Shown here: piece after piece, positions 1-8,867 of the stretch
How the letters are laid out: every line of letters begins with the position of its first letter
Numbering within the stretch: position 1 is the first letter of the stretch
Assembly: GCA_002329365.1 (NCBI GenBank)
Contig: DCUB01000045.1
Coordinates: 83,727 to 147,726, forward strand
Reading direction: 5' to 3'
Source of the DNA: Ruminococcaceae bacterium UBA1425
GTDB lineage: Bacteria; Bacillota; Clostridia; Oscillospirales; Acutalibacteraceae
Length of the DNA: 64,000 nucleotides
Notes under the pieces: model-generated
What the model was told of the DNA's origin: nothing
The model's database searches: none
Seen by the model: the letters and a program-made list of their open reading frames with translations, nothing else
Made by a program: the position numbers and the translations under genes

Positions 1-50
1 CTCAGGTCGCTGAATTCGCGGACTTTATAAAACGGTTCGGTCATCATCAT
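1..50 (-). CDS. 5' end of a gene running off the window, possibly acyl-CoA synthetase
   Basis: Only the first 16 or so codons are in the window. Three ATG codons in a row (first bases at 50, 47 and 44 on the minus strand) open a frame reading MMMTEPFYKVREFSDL, which stays open to the window edge. The stretch TEPFYKVREFSDL resembles the N-terminus of AMP-forming long-chain acyl-CoA synthetases, but it is too short to prove this. A purine-rich GAAGGGA lies about 15 bases upstream on the coding strand. The product call is a guess from a few residues; the existence of a leftward gene is more secure. Confidence 0.35.
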   Translation of the reverse strand, partial: MMMTEPFYKVREFSDL

Positions 51-172
51 CTCACATTCAATCCCTTCAAAGTGTCAAGATAACGTTTGTAATTATAACG
101 CGAATCTACGAACTTAATTTTATTGTTAAGAATATAAATTGATAAAAAGCCGAAGAATATATTAAGATTTAA

Positions 173-1273
173 TTAATGTTTATTTATCACGCCTGAAATA
201 TAATCAAGCCATCTGTCTGTGATTTTTTCCGGCGAAAGCTTCTGTTTCAGCTTAACGGAGTTTGATGAAATTCTTTCGGATAACTCCCTGTCTTCAATCA
301 GCCTAATTACTGCCCTGGAAATGGCTTCGGCATCGTTGACGGGCACAAGAAGTCCGTTAACTCCGTCCTCAATCAACTCCTCGGGTCCCATTTTACAGCG
401 CGTTGAAACGCACGGCACCCCGCATGCCATTGCCTCGATAAGCGCGTTCGGCATGCCCTCGTATCTTGACGAAAGCACAAAGACCGAGGAGCGGCAGATT
501 TCTCGCATTGCGTCCTTTAAGGCGCCCGGCAGGCTGACAGCGTCCGACAAGCCCTCCGCCTCCGCCGTATTAAGCAGGAAACCCCTTTCTTCGCCGCTTC
601 CGTAGATTACAAGCCTGTAATCGGGAAAGCGTTTGCGGACAGCGGAAAAAGCCTTTATAAGAACGTCGAAGCCCTTGCATTCAACGAGCCTGCCTGCCGC
701 CGTGACCGTTTTTTCGCGGACATCGGGAGGCGACAGCTCATATACCAGCCCGTTAAACACCGCGTTTGGTATAACCGCGCACTTTTTCCCCGCACGCTTC
801 GGGAAAAAGTGCTTTGCTGCCTCAGTCTGAAAAATATATCCGTCGCAAAGCAAAGACATGGCGCGGCGCAGCAATGTCATAAATCTCGTTGCGTTCAGCA
901 TGTAGGGGTTGCTGCGCTCCGTGCCTATCGACTTGTGTTCAGTGAAAACACAGGAAAAAAAGGCGTATGCCGACATGATGTGGCTCATTCCTATAACGCA
1001 GTCGGGTGAATTCTTTTTTACGGCGGCTCTGACGGACAGCGCCCGTGACATTGCCGCCTTAAGACGCGAAACTGTTTTTCCGCCCGGCAGCGGGGGTAGG
1101 TCAAGAAACCTTACGTTAACTTTATCGTCAAAGCAATAGAAGCTTTTATTGCCTGTAAGACTTAAAACCGTCACTTCATGCCCTTTTCGCGCCATACAGC
1201 CGCTAAGCGTGCATAAAGCCCGTTCCGCTCCGCCGCTTTCGCTAAGGCTAAGTATGAGAAACAGAATTTTCAA
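173..1273 (-). CDS. Family 4 glycosyltransferase
   Basis: A GT-B fold glycosyltransferase of 366 residues, probably cytoplasmic or at the inner membrane face, moving a sugar from a nucleotide-sugar donor to a surface glycan or lipid. The N-terminal domain has the Gly-rich loop SESGGAE; the C-terminal half has the donor-site pattern SSRYEGMPNALIEAMACG (Glu-x7-Glu) typical of GT4. I chose the TTG at 1273 as start: GGAGG at 1282-1286 is 8 bases upstream, and this places the gene 4 bases after the RNase H stop, whereas the ATG at 1327 would overlap RNase H by 50 bases. It appears to be translated from the same leftward transcript as rnhA. Acceptor and sugar cannot be told from sequence. Confidence 0.85.
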   Translation of the reverse strand: MKILFLILSLSESGGAERALCTLSGCMARKGHEVTVLSLTGNKSFYCFDDKVNVRFLDLPPLPGGKTVSRLKAAMSRALSVRAAVKKNSPDCVIGMSHIMSAYAFFSCVFTEHKSIGTERSNPYMLNATRFMTLLRRAMSLLCDGYIFQTEAAKHFFPKRAGKKCAVIPNAVFNGLVYELSPPDVREKTVTAAGRLVECKGFDVLIKAFSAVRKRFPDYRLVIYGSGEERGFLLNTAEAEGLSDAVSLPGALKDAMREICRSSVFVLSSRYEGMPNALIEAMACGVPCVSTRCKMGPEELIEDGVNGLLVPVNDAEAISRAVIRLIEDRELSERISSNSVKLKQKLSPEKITDRWLDYISGVINKH

Positions 1274-1277
1274 TTTT

Positions 1278-1733
1278 TCAGCCTCCGACGGAATATTTTC
1301 CGGACTGCATAACTGCAAGCTCGTCACACCGTTCGTTTTCGGGGTGGCCGGCGTGGCCCTTTATCCATACAAACCTGTGACTGTGCTTTTTAATCTCCGC
1401 CAGCAGAGCCTCCCACAGGTCGGAATTAAGCGCTGGCTTTTTGTCCGGCTTTGTCCAGCCGTTTTTTCTCCAGTTTTCCGCCCAACCCTTTTCGATACCG
1501 TTAACAACATATTGTGAATCTGTATAAATTGTTACATCGCATTTTTCGCGGAGCAGCAAAAGAGCCTCTATGACAGCCGTCAGCTCCATGCGGTTGTTTG
1601 TCGTTTTTTCCGCGCCGCCGCTTATTTCTTTTTGGTGATTCTTGTATTTTAAAATACTTCCCCAGCCGCCCGGACCCGGATTTCCCGAGCAGGCGCCGTC
1701 GCAGTAAATATCCACATGCTTTATTTTGCCCAT
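1278..1733 (-). CDS. rnhA: Ribonuclease H (type I)
   Basis: This 151-residue protein cleaves RNA in RNA:DNA hybrids, as in Okazaki primer removal and R-loop clearance. It has the usual length and motifs of RNase HI: YCDGACSGNPGPGGWG at the N-terminus with the first catalytic Asp, NNRMELTA with the catalytic Glu, TDSQYV with the second Asp, and GHAGHPENERCDELA with the flexible His loop and last acidic residue. The start ATG at 1733 follows AGGAGAG. The GT4 gene follows directly, so the two are likely co-transcribed from a promoter shared back-to-back with the nucleotidyltransferase gene. Confidence 0.95.
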   Translation of the reverse strand: MGKIKHVDIYCDGACSGNPGPGGWGSILKYKNHQKEISGGAEKTTNNRMELTAVIEALLLLREKCDVTIYTDSQYVVNGIEKGWAENWRKNGWTKPDKKPALNSDLWEALLAEIKKHSHRFVWIKGHAGHPENERCDELAVMQSGKYSVGG

Positions 1734-1760
1734 AACACTCTCCTGTTTTGAGTATTATTG

Positions 1761-1806
1761 ATTTTAACATCTTTTTTTTGATTGCACAAGTGCCGCGCGG
1801 TTAAAA
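1761..1806. promoter_or_regulatory. Back-to-back promoters for rnhA and the nucleotidyltransferase fusion
   Basis: On the minus strand TTGTGC (1784-1789) and TAAAAT (1761-1766) are 17 bases apart and precede rnhA. On the plus strand TTGATT (1778-1783) and TTAAAA (1801-1806) are also 17 bases apart and precede the 1864 gene. Both are imperfect sigma-A matches, so this is a moderate call; the overlap would make the two directions compete. Confidence 0.45.
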
Positions 1807-1863
1807 TTATACTTTCAGTCAATAATATTATAAATCCATTGACTATGTATGGGAGAGATTGAA

Positions 1864-4191
1864 TTGAAAGCAGTAGTGATGGCCGGCGGTGAGGGCAGCA
1901 GACTGCGCCCCCTTACCTGCAATCTTCCGAAGCCGATGGCAAGACTGTGCGGCAAACCGATTATAGAATATATATTTGAACTGCTGATTCGCTGCGGAGT
2001 TTCCGAGGCGGTCGTTACGCTCGGATATCTGCCTGCCGTTATTACAGACCGATTTGAAAGCGGCGAATACAACGGACTCAAACTTAAATTCGTCACTGAA
2101 GAAAAGCCGCTCGGTACTGCCGGCAGCGTAAAAAACGCCATGAAAGACTATACAAGCGACGAACCTTTTTTTGTTATCAGCGGCGACGCGATGTGCGACT
2201 TCGAGCTTGACAAGGCTCTTGAGGCGCACAAAAAAGCAGGTTCAAAGCTTACGATTATCGGGAAAAAGGTTGAGGACCCGAGAGAATACGGACTTATTAA
2301 CACTGATTACGAAGGAAGAATTACGGGCTTTATCGAAAAGCCCTCATGGGGGCAGGCGACGTCAAACCTCGCGAATACGGGCATATATATCGTTGAGCCA
2401 GACTGCCTTTCACTGATAGACGACGTCAACGCCTTTGACTTTGCAAAAGACCTTTTTCCGTTAATGCTTCAAAACGGTATGCATCTTCAATGCTTTTCCG
2501 CCGACGGCTACTGGTGCGATATAGGCGACATCAAGGCATATTTAAAATGCCAGCACGACCTTCTGAACGGCAAAATCAATTTCGGCTTGAAAACAGTCGC
2601 GTCCGGCATTTTTGTAAAGGATAAGCTCCCGAAGGGCGACTATCAGATTATTCCTCCCGTTTATATCGGGGACCAGGCGGATATAGGGGAGGGTGCCGTA
2701 ATAGGTCCCGAAACGGTTATAGACGACGAGTGCCTGATAGGCGCCGAAGCCAAAATCAGAGGCTCTGTGCTTCTGCAGAACTCAAGCGTACATCAGAACG
2801 CCTCCGTAAACGAAGCTCTAATATGCAGCGGCGCGACCATAAAAAAAGGAGCGTGCGTCTTTGAGGGCAGCGTTGTTGGCTCAGGCTCCGTCGTGGGGGC
2901 GGGCTCCGTAATAAGGCCGAGCGTTTTGGTCTGGCCGCAGAAAATGATTAACGAACACGCCGAAATAGGTTCAAATGTCAAATACGGCACGGGGACGCGC
3001 GAAATATTCGAGGACAGCGGCATAGGCGGCTCGGAGGGCCTTGACCTTACGCCGGAGATATGCGCCGAGGTCGGCTGCGCCATAGGCAGCATAAAGACGT
3101 GCAAAAAAGCGGGAATAGCGTGCGACGGAACGAACAATTCAAAGTCGATGATGCTTGCGTTAATGGCCGGTCTTATGTCCGCCGGCAGCCATGTGTGGAA
3201 CTTCGGGGAGTGCTTTGAGGCGCAGCTTTCGTTCTGCACCTCGTTTTGCGGGCTCGGCATCGGAATTTTCGTATCCGGTGGCAAAGAGCCGCAGATAAAG
3301 GTCTGTGGTGAAGGCGGGCTGTCAATACCGCGTTTTCTTGAGCGTGAGATAGAGTCAAGAGTATCAAAGGGCGAGTACAACAGATGCTCCGACGACTGCT
3401 TTAAGGATATCGCGGACATGAGCAGCATACGCATGATGTATTCGCGGGAGCTGTTAAAGCAGGCGCCATATGAGCTTCGCGGAATATGCGCGAGCGTTAA
3501 ATCGACAAACGAAAAAATAACGACGCTCATGAGCGACGCGCTTGAAAAGCTCGGCTGTATACACAGCGACGATATAATATTCAGGATGGATGAAAGCGGA
3601 ACGTCATTAACGGCGTTTTCGGAAAAGAAAAACTCGATTCCGTACGAAAAGCTCCTTTCCGTATGCTGCTATAACGAGCTTAGAAACGGCAGAGACATAG
3701 CCTTGCCGTTTGACGCCCCCATGATGCTTGATATGCTGGCTTCAAGCTGCGGAAGGCGCGCATACCGTTATCTGTCAAGCCCCGCGGACAGCTCGGACTC
3801 GGCGGCAAGAAGGCTTTCGTCAAAGCAGATGTGGGTTCGCGACGCGCTGTTTATGTCCGTCCGCATTCTGTCTATTGTCAAGGAGCGCGAAAAAACAATT
3901 GAGGAGCTGTATAACGAGCTTCCCGAGTTTTATATCGCGCGCAAAACGTTTGCTTTGCATTTTCCGCCGTCAAGGCTTGCCGAATTTCTCGGAGAGGAAG
4001 AAACGGAAATTCAGGACCCGCGCGAAGGCATAATAGTAAGACGCGAAAGAGGAAAAATAATGATAACTCCGTCGAAGAACGGCAGGTCGATAAAGGTTAT
4101 AGCGGAGGCCGACACCATGGAAGCTGCGGTTGAAATGTGCGACGGCTTTGAAAAACTTATTGCCATGACTGAAAAGAAAAACAAAGACTGA
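1864..4191 (+). CDS. Sugar-1-phosphate nucleotidyltransferase fused to a degenerate phosphomannomutase domain
   Basis: A 775-residue three-part protein. Residues 1-240 are a nucleotidyltransferase with the GGEGSRLRPLT and LPKP signatures, predicted to form an NDP-sugar (mannose or glucose type) from sugar-1-phosphate. Residues about 245-360 are hexapeptide left-handed beta-helix repeats. The rest aligns with the alpha-D-phosphohexomutase family, but its active site is broken: the phosphoserine loop normally read as ASHNP is SGGKEP here, and the metal loop DGDGD is replaced by DESGT. The mutase half is therefore probably regulatory or structural. I chose TTG at 1864, 6 bases after GGGAGAG, over ATG 1849, which would overlap that site. 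ManC/ManB-like fusions of this layout are known in Firmicutes. The product probably supplies a precursor for surface glycans. Confidence 0.8.
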   Translation: MKAVVMAGGEGSRLRPLTCNLPKPMARLCGKPIIEYIFELLIRCGVSEAVVTLGYLPAVITDRFESGEYNGLKLKFVTEEKPLGTAGSVKNAMKDYTSDEPFFVISGDAMCDFELDKALEAHKKAGSKLTIIGKKVEDPREYGLINTDYEGRITGFIEKPSWGQATSNLANTGIYIVEPDCLSLIDDVNAFDFAKDLFPLMLQNGMHLQCFSADGYWCDIGDIKAYLKCQHDLLNGKINFGLKTVASGIFVKDKLPKGDYQIIPPVYIGDQADIGEGAVIGPETVIDDECLIGAEAKIRGSVLLQNSSVHQNASVNEALICSGATIKKGACVFEGSVVGSGSVVGAGSVIRPSVLVWPQKMINEHAEIGSNVKYGTGTREIFEDSGIGGSEGLDLTPEICAEVGCAIGSIKTCKKAGIACDGTNNSKSMMLALMAGLMSAGSHVWNFGECFEAQLSFCTSFCGLGIGIFVSGGKEPQIKVCGEGGLSIPRFLEREIESRVSKGEYNRCSDDCFKDIADMSSIRMMYSRELLKQAPYELRGICASVKSTNEKITTLMSDALEKLGCIHSDDIIFRMDESGTSLTAFSEKKNSIPYEKLLSVCCYNELRNGRDIALPFDAPMMLDMLASSCGRRAYRYLSSPADSSDSAARRLSSKQMWVRDALFMSVRILSIVKEREKTIEELYNELPEFYIARKTFALHFPPSRLAEFLGEEETEIQDPREGIIVRRERGKIMITPSKNGRSIKVIAEADTMEAAVEMCDGFEKLIAMTEKKNKD

Positions 4192-4220
4192 TTAATACGT
4201 TACGGCATGTCGAAAAATAA

Positions 4221-4299
4221 AGATTCAGAGCAAAGCTCAGAATGACAGGTTTTTCTCCACTCCTGTCATCCTGAGGCGCGAAGCGCCGAAGGATCTTCC
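4221..4299. repeat. Imperfect inverted repeat of the CTGTCAT(C/T)CTGAG type
   Basis: Two facing arms flank a short spacer: CAGAGCAAAGCTCAGAATG-ACAG (4225-4248) and CTGTCATCCTGAGGCGCGAA-GCGCCGAAGGATC (4263-4295). Each arm also holds its own small palindrome (GAGCAAAGCTC; GGCGCGAAGCGCC). Repeats starting CTGTCATCCTGAG are dispersed in many bacterial genomes and look like non-autonomous REP or MITE-like units. It is the main content of the 317-base gap between the nucleotidyltransferase gene and rnj, together with the rnj promoter. Confidence 0.6.
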
Positions 4300-4394
4300 T
4301 TGAAGGCGACGATTGCCGTTACATATTATTACTTTCTCGAATTATTGTTATAAGCCTTATTTTCTGATATTTGGCTTGGTTTTTCGTCGTTTGC

Positions 4395-4423
4395 TTGACA
4401 ACGGCATTATTATGAAGTAAAAT
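4395..4423 (+). promoter_or_regulatory. Sigma-A promoter of rnj
   Basis: A perfect TTGACA (4395-4400), 17-base spacer and TAAAAT (4418-4423). It gives a leader of about 80 bases before the rnj start at 4509 and likely drives the long run of genes that follows. Confidence 0.8.
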
Positions 4424-4508
4424 ATTTTATTAAGTGAAAGTATGATTTTAATTATAGTGTATTGTCTACATACGCTTTTTTCTATAAAAATTTACGAAGG
4501 AGAACTAA

Positions 4509-6341
4509 ATGTCGACAGGAAAAATAGAAATAATTGACGCCTCGGTAAGGAAGAAAAACGTAACGCTTGTCAACAGCCGTGGCAAGACGGATGAAAATAT
4601 TACCGCAAATGTTAAGAAAAATACAAGAAGCGGTAAAAAGAGCACTACACGGAACAAACGTCAAAACAGCGAAAAGGCGAACGGCAAATGCATAAAAATA
4701 GCTTTTCTCGGCGGTCTGAACGAAATCGGAAAGAATATGACGGTTTATGAATACGACGGCGACATGTTTATTGTTGACTGCGGATTATCCTTTCCCGATC
4801 AGGATATGCTCGGCGTCGATCTTGTCATTCCCGATTTTACCTTCATCGAACAGAACAAGGATAAAATCCGCGGCGTAATCATTACCCACGGGCACGAGGA
4901 CCATATAGGCGGCCTTGCCTATCTTTTCAGGCAGATTAACGTGCCTCTGTTCGCCACAAAACTAACCGTGGGGCTTATTCAGGCAAAACTTCGCGAGCAC
5001 GGGCTGCTCAACACCGTCGATTTGAGCGAAATAAACGCGGGCGACAAGGTGTTTTTCGGCGGCTTCGAGGTCGAGTGCATCAATGTCAACCACTCAATAC
5101 CGGGCGCTGTTGCCCTTGCGATAAGGTGCGAGACGGGAACTATAGTACAGACCGGTGACTTTAAAATCGACAACACGCCCATTGACGGCGAGATGATAGA
5201 CCTTGCAAGGCTCGCCGAAATCGGCAAAGAGGGAGTTCTCTGTCTTTTGTCGGACTCCACAAACGCCGAACGTCCGGGCTTCACCTTAAGCGAACGCAAG
5301 GTGGGCGAATCGTTTGAAAATATTTTTCACAGAGCGGACAACAGACGCCTTATTGTCGCCACCTTTGCTTCCAATATCCACCGCGTCCAGCAGATAATGG
5401 ACGTGGCGCAGCGCCTCGGCAGAAAGGTCGCGCTGTCCGGCAGAAGCCTTGAAAACGTTGTGGCTATTAGCGAGGAGCTCGGTTATCTTCATATACCCGA
5501 AGGTTTGCTTGTCAGCATCGACATGGTAAACAGATATCCGAACGAAAAGCTTGTGATAATTACGACAGGCAGTCAGGGCGAGCCTCTTTCCGCGTTGTCG
5601 CGTATGGCTTATTCCGAGCACCGCAAGGTTGAAATTTGTCCGAATGACTGCGTTATTATTTCCGCGACTCCTATTCCCGGGAACGAAAAAACCGTCAGCA
5701 AGGTTATAAACGAGCTGATGAAGCTCGGAGCCGAGGTCATTTACGAAAAAATGTACGAGGTTCATGTGTCCGGGCACGCCTGTCAGGAAGAACTAAAAAT
5801 AATAATGGGAATAGTAAAGCCCAAGTTCTTCATTCCCGTTCACGGCGAGCAGAAGCACCTTCAAAAGCATTCCGCGCTTGCAAAAAGCATCGGCATTCCC
5901 GCCGAAAATATAGTTGTAGCCGACAACGGCAACGTTGTCGAACTGACTGCCGATTCCATAAAATTTGGCGCGAACGTGCCCGCCGGCAGGGTGTTTGTTG
6001 ACGGCTACGGTGTGGGCGACGTCGGCAATATAGTTTTAAGGGACAGAAAGCATCTTGCGCAGGACGGGCTTGTAATAGTCGCCACCGCTGTCGACAGCGT
6101 TACGGGGCAGCTCGTTTCCGGTCCCGACATTGTCACAAGGGGCTTTGTTTATGAGCGCGGCTCCGAAAGTATAATTGAGGAAGCGAAGCAGATAGTCTCC
6201 GCCATAATAGACGAAAAGCTTACAAACAACGCGTACGATATTTCCGCGGCAAAGGCAAAGCTTCGCGACGCCGTTTCACGTCTGATGTACGAAAAAACTA
6301 AGCGCAGCCCCATGATTTTACCTGTCATATTGGAGGTATAA
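4509..6341 (+). CDS. rnj: Ribonuclease J
   Basis: A 610-residue metallo-beta-lactamase/beta-CASP ribonuclease, responsible in Firmicutes for 5'-to-3' decay and maturation of RNA, also with endonuclease action. The HGHEDHIGG zinc motif, SDSTNAERPG, and the beta-CASP motifs TGSQGEP and PVHGEQ with a C-terminal domain are all present. An unusual feature is a Lys/Arg/Asn-rich N-terminal extension of about 55 residues before the conserved start of the fold (IKIAFLGGLNEIGKN); it may aid RNA or ribosome binding. The start ATG has AAGGAG at 4497-4502. The stop is immediately followed by the gdpP ATG, so the two are translationally linked. Confidence 0.95.
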   Translation: MSTGKIEIIDASVRKKNVTLVNSRGKTDENITANVKKNTRSGKKSTTRNKRQNSEKANGKCIKIAFLGGLNEIGKNMTVYEYDGDMFIVDCGLSFPDQDMLGVDLVIPDFTFIEQNKDKIRGVIITHGHEDHIGGLAYLFRQINVPLFATKLTVGLIQAKLREHGLLNTVDLSEINAGDKVFFGGFEVECINVNHSIPGAVALAIRCETGTIVQTGDFKIDNTPIDGEMIDLARLAEIGKEGVLCLLSDSTNAERPGFTLSERKVGESFENIFHRADNRRLIVATFASNIHRVQQIMDVAQRLGRKVALSGRSLENVVAISEELGYLHIPEGLLVSIDMVNRYPNEKLVIITTGSQGEPLSALSRMAYSEHRKVEICPNDCVIISATPIPGNEKTVSKVINELMKLGAEVIYEKMYEVHVSGHACQEELKIIMGIVKPKFFIPVHGEQKHLQKHSALAKSIGIPAENIVVADNGNVVELTADSIKFGANVPAGRVFVDGYGVGDVGNIVLRDRKHLAQDGLVIVATAVDSVTGQLVSGPDIVTRGFVYERGSESIIEEAKQIVSAIIDEKLTNNAYDISAAKAKLRDAVSRLMYEKTKRSPMILPVILEV

Positions 6342-8324
6342 ATGAGTTTTAAGCGTTTCAGAACCTTTTTGTTTGTTCCCGTGTGCTTCATACTGTCTTC
6401 CGTCCTGTTCGCGCTCGTAACATCGCGCTACGACAGGCGGCTGGCGGTAATTGAGCTGTGCGGAACAATAGCTATGAGCGTTATTTACCTTGTGTGGACT
6501 TATTTATCGCGCAGGGATTTTGTAAAGCTGGTTCTGGGCGTTGCGACTAAGGTTGATTTTACAAAAAAAAGGTCTTTAAAATCTTTTCCGATGCCTGTCG
6601 TCGTCACAAACAGCTCGGGCGACGTAGAGCTTTTCAACCCTCTTTTCAGCGCGATAGCTGAAAACGGCCGCGAGCTTGAGAGCAGCAATATTTCAGACTT
6701 CACGTCCGGCGTCGTGCTTGAGGAGCTACTGTCCTGCCAGGGCATAAACGTCCGTTACGACGACAGGTACTTTTCCGTCTATTCCGGCGAAACGAAGCTG
6801 AAGGACAACACCTATTACATTTTTTATTTCATCGACGATACGGAGCTGAAAGCCGTCAGCGCCGAATACAGGCTTTCACGGCCGTCCGTCATACTTATAT
6901 CAATCGACGGTACGGACGAAATCCAGTCAAATTACAACGGCAACGATTATGCCGAAATCCGCCTTAAAATTGACAAAATGATAAACGAATGGAGCACAAG
7001 CTTAAACTGCATATGCCACAAGACGGGCAGCGACCGTTACATAATGGTTGTCGAGGAAAGAAGCCTGCTTTCCATGATTTCGTCGCGCTTTAAAATACTT
7101 GACGACGTTCGCGGCTTTAAATTCAACGACAAGCCCGTAGGCTTCACACTTTCAATAGGCGTAGGTCACGGCGACAATCTGCCGGAATGCGAGAAAAACG
7201 CCCGTCAGGCTCTCGACATGGCGCAGAGCAGGGGCGGCGACCAGGCTGCCGTCAAAAAATCGGACGCGTCATACGAATTTTTCGGAGGAATCTCAAAGGG
7301 CGTCGAAAAGAAAACAAAGGTCAAAACGCGCATAATGGCGTCGGCAATTTCCGAGCTTATTAGAGCAAGCAGCGACGTTATGATAATGGGGCACCGCTTT
7401 CCCGACCTTGACGCGCTCGGCGCCGCCGTCGGCATCAGCTCCGCCGTCTCGGCTATGGGCAAGCCCGTTTCGATTGTAACCGATATATCAAAGTCGCTCG
7501 CGCGTCCGCTCATAGACCGCGTCATTGCCGAAGGGAAGCAGAGTATTTTTACAGACAAGGCTTCCGCGCTCGCCCGAATCACAAAGAAAACGCTGCTGAT
7601 AATAGTCGACACCCATACAGTCGATTTTGTCGAGTCAACCGAGCTGCTGAACAAGGCTTCATCTGTCATTGTAATCGACCATCACAGAAAATCGGTTAAC
7701 TACATCAGCAACGCAGTTATTTTCTTCCACGACCCCGGAGCTTCGTCGGCTTCCGAAATGGTGACGGAGCTTATACAGTATACGGACACAAAGCAGGCGT
7801 TCGGAAAGCTTGAGGCGGACGCCCTCCTGTCGGGTATTATGCTCGATACGCGCGGCTTCGTGCTGCGCGCAGGAGTGCGCAGCTTTGAAGCTGCCGCTTA
7901 CCTTAAAAGCTGCGGCGCCGATACTGTTAAGGTCAAAAAAATGTTTTCGAGCAGCTTTGAAAGCTACATGCTGAGAAACGAAATTGTGCTGAAATCCGAA
8001 ATGTTCAGAAACTGCGCCGTTTCAAAGGTCGGCTTTGACTCCCCGGATATAAGGGTGATTTGCGCGCAGGCGGCAGACGAGCTGCTTAATATCAGCGACG
8101 TGGACGCGTCGTTCGTGCTGTTTGAAAGCAACGGAACGGTTAACATATCTGCCCGTTCTCTTGGTAATATGAACGTTCAGGTTATTATGGAAGGTCTCGG
8201 AGGCGGAGGTCATCAGACTATGGCTGCCGCACAGCTTAACGGAGTCGGGATAGACGCGGCCGTGGAGCGTCTGCACGATGCCATTGAAGATTATTGTTCA
8301 AAGTTAACGCCCGTAAACGGCTGA
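6342..8324 (+). CDS. gdpP: Cyclic di-AMP phosphodiesterase GdpP
   Basis: This 660-residue membrane enzyme degrades c-di-AMP, the second messenger that controls potassium and osmolyte uptake and wall homeostasis. Seen in order: two N-terminal membrane helices (residues about 8-55), a PAS-like region (about 75-170), a degenerate GGDEF domain (about 175-300), and a DHH/DHHA1 phosphoesterase with GHRFPDLDALGAA, VDTHT and VIDHHRK motifs and a C-terminal GGGGHQTMAAAQ. The length matches the family. ATG 6342 directly follows the rnj stop with GGAGGT 5 bases upstream. A GntR-RCK_C regulator and a CBS-containing osmolyte ABC ATPase elsewhere in this window are plausible receptors of the messenger that GdpP destroys. 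Confidence 0.95.
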   Translation: MSFKRFRTFLFVPVCFILSSVLFALVTSRYDRRLAVIELCGTIAMSVIYLVWTYLSRRDFVKLVLGVATKVDFTKKRSLKSFPMPVVVTNSSGDVELFNPLFSAIAENGRELESSNISDFTSGVVLEELLSCQGINVRYDDRYFSVYSGETKLKDNTYYIFYFIDDTELKAVSAEYRLSRPSVILISIDGTDEIQSNYNGNDYAEIRLKIDKMINEWSTSLNCICHKTGSDRYIMVVEERSLLSMISSRFKILDDVRGFKFNDKPVGFTLSIGVGHGDNLPECEKNARQALDMAQSRGGDQAAVKKSDASYEFFGGISKGVEKKTKVKTRIMASAISELIRASSDVMIMGHRFPDLDALGAAVGISSAVSAMGKPVSIVTDISKSLARPLIDRVIAEGKQSIFTDKASALARITKKTLLIIVDTHTVDFVESTELLNKASSVIVIDHHRKSVNYISNAVIFFHDPGASSASEMVTELIQYTDTKQAFGKLEADALLSGIMLDTRGFVLRAGVRSFEAAAYLKSCGADTVKVKKMFSSSFESYMLRNEIVLKSEMFRNCAVSKVGFDSPDIRVICAQAADELLNISDVDASFVLFESNGTVNISARSLGNMNVQVIMEGLGGGGHQTMAAAQLNGVGIDAAVERLHDAIEDYCSKLTPVNG

Positions 8325-8390
8325 TTCGGCGGCGCTTTATGCTTTCGGTTTGCGTTGCAATTCATACAATAAACATGTAAGGGTGATTTT

Positions 8391-8831
8391 ATGAAGCTGA
8401 TATTAAAACAAGACGTGAAGGGACTCGGGAAAAAGGGCGAAATGGTCAACGCCTCCGACGGCTACGCCCGAAATTATCTTTTGCCCCGCGGCCTTGCAAT
8501 AGAGGTAAACGCACAGGCTCTGAATGAGCTTAAAAACAAGGAGCTGGCCGAAAAGCACAAAAAAGAAGTAGAACTGAAAGCGGCTCAGGAAGCGGCAGAA
8601 AAGCTTGACGGCAAGACAGTCAGAATATCCGCAAAAGCGGGGCAGAACGGCAAGCTTTTCGGCTCCGTAACCTCAAAGGAGATAGCCGAGGCAATAAAGA
8701 ACGATTTCGGCATAGAAGCCGACAAACGAAAGATAACAGTCGAGGACATAAAGAACTACGGTACATACGAGGCAGAGGTAAAAATGATGTCCGGGATTAC
8801 CGCGAAAATATTTGTGCTTGTAAACGAATAA
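8391..8831 (+). CDS. rplI: Ribosomal protein L9
   Basis: A 146-residue 50S protein binding 23S rRNA domain V at the base of the L1 stalk. The N-terminal domain MKLILKQDVKGLGKKGE with GYARNYLLPRGLA is the family signature, followed by the long connecting helix (residues about 42-75) and the C-terminal domain. Length is normal. It lies between gdpP and dnaB, the standard Firmicutes order. An AAGGGTG ribosome site precedes the ATG. Confidence 0.97.
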   Translation: MKLILKQDVKGLGKKGEMVNASDGYARNYLLPRGLAIEVNAQALNELKNKELAEKHKKEVELKAAQEAAEKLDGKTVRISAKAGQNGKLFGSVTSKEIAEAIKNDFGIEADKRKITVEDIKNYGTYEAEVKMMSGITAKIFVLVNE

Positions 8832-8867
8832 TCAAAGAAATAAATGCTTCCGATGGGGTGCTGAAGA

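Noticed and set aside
1278..1327. Upstream ATG start of the GT4 gene inside rnhA
   Set aside because: The TTG at 1273 has GGAGG at optimal spacing and removes a 50-base overlap.
2793..3530. 245-codon minus-strand frame opposite the mutase domain
   Set aside because: It is antisense to a continuous coding frame and has no recognisable motif.
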